DNA of 64,000 nt from Acidimicrobiales bacterium (lineage in GTDB: Bacteria > Actinomycetota > Acidimicrobiia > Acidimicrobiales > Acidimicrobilacustridaceae): positions 1 to 64,000 of the forward strand of contig JAURMR010000041.1 of assembly GCA_030830565.1 (NCBI GenBank). Direction: 5' to 3'. The position numbers and the translations under genes were made by a program. The first letter of the stretch is position 1. Each line of letters opens with the position of its first letter. Of the stretch, positions 61,995-64,000 are shown in pieces. The notes under the pieces are model-generated. The model saw only the letters and a list, made by a program, of their open reading frames with translations, made no database searches and was not told the DNA's origin.

Positions 61995-62482
61995 AAAACC
62001 CCTCCGTCGTGAGTGTCGAGAATGAGGATTGATCGACTCAAACTCCGAACGGTCCCAAAAACGAATTGGTTGTTGCGCGAAAGCGACAGGTCATCTCCAT
62101 CGTCAACATGCGATGCAATAAGCGTTGGCCACGAGGTTGATTCATGGGGCGATCCGTCGCCATCAAGCCGCAGTCGTGTTGCGCAGCGCACCGAAGCAAT
62201 TGCTGAAAGGCGGATGAGTGAACGACTGGTGTTGCCTGTGAGAAGCATGATGCCCCCGGTGCCGGCGATGATGATCCTGCCTCGACGTTCGGTGCCGCTT
62301 GTCGTCACGAGAGACACAAATGCATTGCATTCGGCGAGGTTCACGAGTAGCCCAACGAGCGAGGCGTCTTCTGCTCGGTGTCGGTGGAGCGACCCGAAAC
62401 TTGCTCGGGATCTGGCGGAATCGGCGCTTCGAGCCGAGTGCAAGAGTTGATGGAGGGCGGGATCGGAGATGGCGTCCATCAT
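61928..62482 (-). CDS. Unknown protein, no recognised domain
   Basis: A 184-residue protein without signal or membrane segments. The central part is rich in strands (AFVSLVTTSGTERRGRIIIAG, GGIMLLTGNTSRSLIRLSAIASV), and the end reads FVFGTVRSLSRSILILDTHDGG. No family is recognised. It starts 65 nt from phoH and diverges from it. Its 3' end overlaps the HTH gene. Codon pattern and absence of an alternative frame support a real gene, but confidence is limited. Confidence 0.5.
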   Translation of the reverse strand: MMDAISDPALHQLLHSARSADSARSRASFGSLHRHRAEDASLVGLLVNLAECNAFVSLVTTSGTERRGRIIIAGTGGIMLLTGNTSRSLIRLSAIASVRCATRLRLDGDGSPHESTSWPTLIASHVDDGDDLSLSRNNQFVFGTVRSLSRSILILDTHDGGVFYAVVDAIDELSISVPGSIRHD

Positions 62483-62547
62483 CAGATCATCGGGCTTCAG
62501 CCTCCGTGGGGGATGAGCCCTCTGGCCCTTCTAGGATTACGAGCCAG

Positions 62548-63495
62548 ATGCCCAGCACAACAGTGAACGTCCATGTCCCCGGCAACCACCTCATGACCGG
62601 CCTTCTTGGCCAGCGTGATGAGTTGCTTTTGCTCATCGAAGACGCCTTTCCCGAAGCCGACGTTCATGTGCGCGGCAACGAGATCACAGTCTCGGGAGAT
62701 CAGGCCGGCACTGTTGGCAAGTTGTTTGAGGAACTTGTGGTTCTTCTTCAGCAAGGGCAGGTGCTCGAGCCTGTCTCGGTTCGCCGCAGCATTGAAATGG
62801 TGAAAGCCGACGAACGTCCGAGCGAGGTTCTGACGACCGATGTGTTGCGAAGTGCTCGCGGTCGTATGGTTCGACCGAAGACGAGCGGACAGAAGCGCTA
62901 TATCGATGCCATCCGCAAGAACATCGTCACCTTCGGTGTTGGTCCTGCCGGTACCGGCAAGAGTTGGCTCGCCGTTGCCATGGCCGTGCAAGCACTGCAG
63001 GCCAAAGAGGTTGACCGCATCATCCTCACTCGTCCCGCGGTTGAAGCCGGCGAGCGACTCGGCTTTCTGCCTGGCGATCTCATGGCCAAGGTCGACCCGT
63101 ACCTTCGTCCGCTTTATGACGCTCTCTACGACATGCTTGATGCCGAAGGCGCGCAGCGCATGTTGGAGCGCGGAACTGTCGAAGTCGCACCGCTTGCCTT
63201 TATGCGCGGTCGAACGCTGAACGGCTCATTCATCATTCTTGATGAAGCCCAAAACACGACGCCGGAACAAATGAAAATGTTCCTCACTCGCATCGGTTTC
63301 GGTTCGAAGGTTGTGATTACGGGCGACACTACGCAGATCGATGTGCAAGGTGGTCGTAGCGGTCTTCTTGATCTTGAACCGGTGCTTTCGGGAATCGAAG
63401 GCCTTGAGTGGGTAAAGCTTTCGGCGGGGGATGTTGTGCGGCACCGCATTGTTCAGGACATCGTGAGTGCGTACGAAAACGCGCCCAAGTCGTGA
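62548..63495 (+). CDS. phoH: PhoH family ATPase
   Basis: A 315-residue PhoH-like protein: an N-terminal KH-like part (about 1-85), Walker A GPAGTGKS (132-139), TRPAVEAGERLGFLPGDL, Walker B FIILDEAQN near 230 and GDTTQIDVQ. It is an ATP-binding protein associated with RNA metabolism, and its genomic pairing with ybeY supports a ribosome/RNA role. The ATG at 62548 is consistent with the family start; TAGGAT (62532-62537) or GATTAC may be the -10 box. The stop overlaps ybeY (GTGA). Confidence 0.93.
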   Translation: MPSTTVNVHVPGNHLMTGLLGQRDELLLLIEDAFPEADVHVRGNEITVSGDQAGTVGKLFEELVVLLQQGQVLEPVSVRRSIEMVKADERPSEVLTTDVLRSARGRMVRPKTSGQKRYIDAIRKNIVTFGVGPAGTGKSWLAVAMAVQALQAKEVDRIILTRPAVEAGERLGFLPGDLMAKVDPYLRPLYDALYDMLDAEGAQRMLERGTVEVAPLAFMRGRTLNGSFIILDEAQNTTPEQMKMFLTRIGFGSKVVITGDTTQIDVQGGRSGLLDLEPVLSGIEGLEWVKLSAGDVVRHRIVQDIVSAYENAPKS

Positions 63496-64000
63496 ACGAA
63501 CCTCCTCGTCGACGCCGATTGAAGCGACGCGGTCCCGCCGATGGCGTTGTCACTGTGTTCGTCTCAGACGAACAAAATGCATTGCCGATTGTTATTGAGA
63601 AGTGGCAACAACTCGCTCTCTCTGTGCTTGCCGATGAAGGCGTTGAGGGCGAAGCCGAACTTTCGGTGATGTTCGTCGATGAGGAAACAATCGGCGATCT
63701 CAACAAACGGTTCATGGAAACTGACGGCCCAACCGATGTGCTGTCGTTCCCAATCGATGGCGATCCCAATGAGCCGGGACGATGGCCCGATGCAGGTGGC
63801 CCGGGCCCTGATCGCATCGAAAACGATCCCGAGGATCTTCCACTCTTGCTCGGAGATGTCGTCATCTGCCCGTTGGTCGCCGAGCGAAACGCGCCCACGC
63901 ACGCGGGTTCTTTCGATGACGAAATAGCGCTCCTTGTTGTGCATGGCATCTTGCATCTACTTGGCATGGATCACGCAGAAGAAGCGGAGCGAACTGCGAT
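63492..64000 (+). CDS. ybeY: Endoribonuclease/rRNA maturation factor YbeY, 3' end outside window
   Basis: About 169 codons are visible before the right edge. The zinc motif HGILHLLGMDH is present near the edge (residues 151-161), after LSFPID and LLGDVVIC, all typical of YbeY, a metalloprotein involved in 16S rRNA 3' maturation. The GTG start at 63492 overlaps the phoH stop (GTGA). An extra Arg-rich stretch (residues 5-13) precedes the core. Only the C-terminus is missing. Confidence 0.93.
   Translation, partial: MNEPPRRRRLKRRGPADGVVTVFVSDEQNALPIVIEKWQQLALSVLADEGVEGEAELSVMFVDEETIGDLNKRFMETDGPTDVLSFPIDGDPNEPGRWPDAGGPGPDRIENDPEDLPLLLGDVVICPLVAERNAPTHAGSFDDEIALLVVHGILHLLGMDHAEEAERTA

Overview
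The window is a compact, gene-dense stretch of an actinobacterial chromosome. Three observations point to Actinobacteria: a DUF2510-TM2 protein, a Gram-positive-type Tad pilus locus, and many starts that look leaderless (a TANNNT-type -10 box 6 to 8 nt before the start codon and no Shine-Dalgarno sequence). GC content looks moderately high by eye. The gene mix (anabolic core genes plus many SDRs, a P450, a luciferase-like enzyme and a lipid/steroid-type accessory block) resembles aquatic Acidimicrobiia, but that placement is inference. No transposase, phage gene, CRISPR array or clear pseudogene was seen.

Layout. 1-5.3 kb: the end of a drug-efflux type transporter, an SCP2 protein and gatCAB. 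5.3-6.3 kb: a lipoprotein and a TM2 protein facing each other across a strong terminator. 6.4-32.8 kb is the anabolic core: ilvB-ilvN-ilvC, metY, two SDRs, serC, aspC, an S9 peptidase, serA, leuA, leuDC with a divergent IclR regulator (ltbR/ndgR type), ppx, two alpha/beta hydrolases, greA, then leuB-ilvE-cimA. 32.8-36.6 kb: an L,D-transpeptidase, gltX, a YdcF-type protein, tRNA-Gln(CUG) and a LOG protein. 36.7-53.3 kb is an accessory lipid/isoprenoid-type block: geranylgeranyl reductase, five SDRs, a SnoaL-like protein, an APH-type kinase, an old-yellow-enzyme homologue, a TauD dioxygenase, a CrtC-like protein, a luciferase-like enzyme, a DegT-family enzyme lacking the PLP lysine, a MarR/MFS divergon and a P450. 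53.4-54.9 kb: two membrane proteins. 54.9-61.6 kb: a Tad pilus operon. 61.7-64 kb: a small HTH gene, an unknown gene, phoH and the start of ybeY.

How it works together. The window holds nearly the whole branched-chain amino-acid pathway (ilvBNC, leuA, leuCD, leuB, ilvE), with isoleucine carbon supplied by citramalate synthase (cimA); ilvD is not here. The most striking regulatory feature is three leader-peptide attenuators, before ilvB, leuA and leuB-ilvE-cimA. Each encodes a tiny peptide ending in a run of control codons, then Arg, then TAG: LVVL-R for ilvB, LLL-R for leuA, IVII-R for leuB-ilvE-cimA. In each, a hairpin begins at the last base of the TAG and a T-tailed terminator follows. The control codons match the product of each operon.

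GatCAB, GltX and tRNA-Gln(CUG) together make up the indirect route to Gln-tRNA(Gln). The Tad operon is translationally coupled almost throughout; the pilin gene has its own strong ribosome-binding site.
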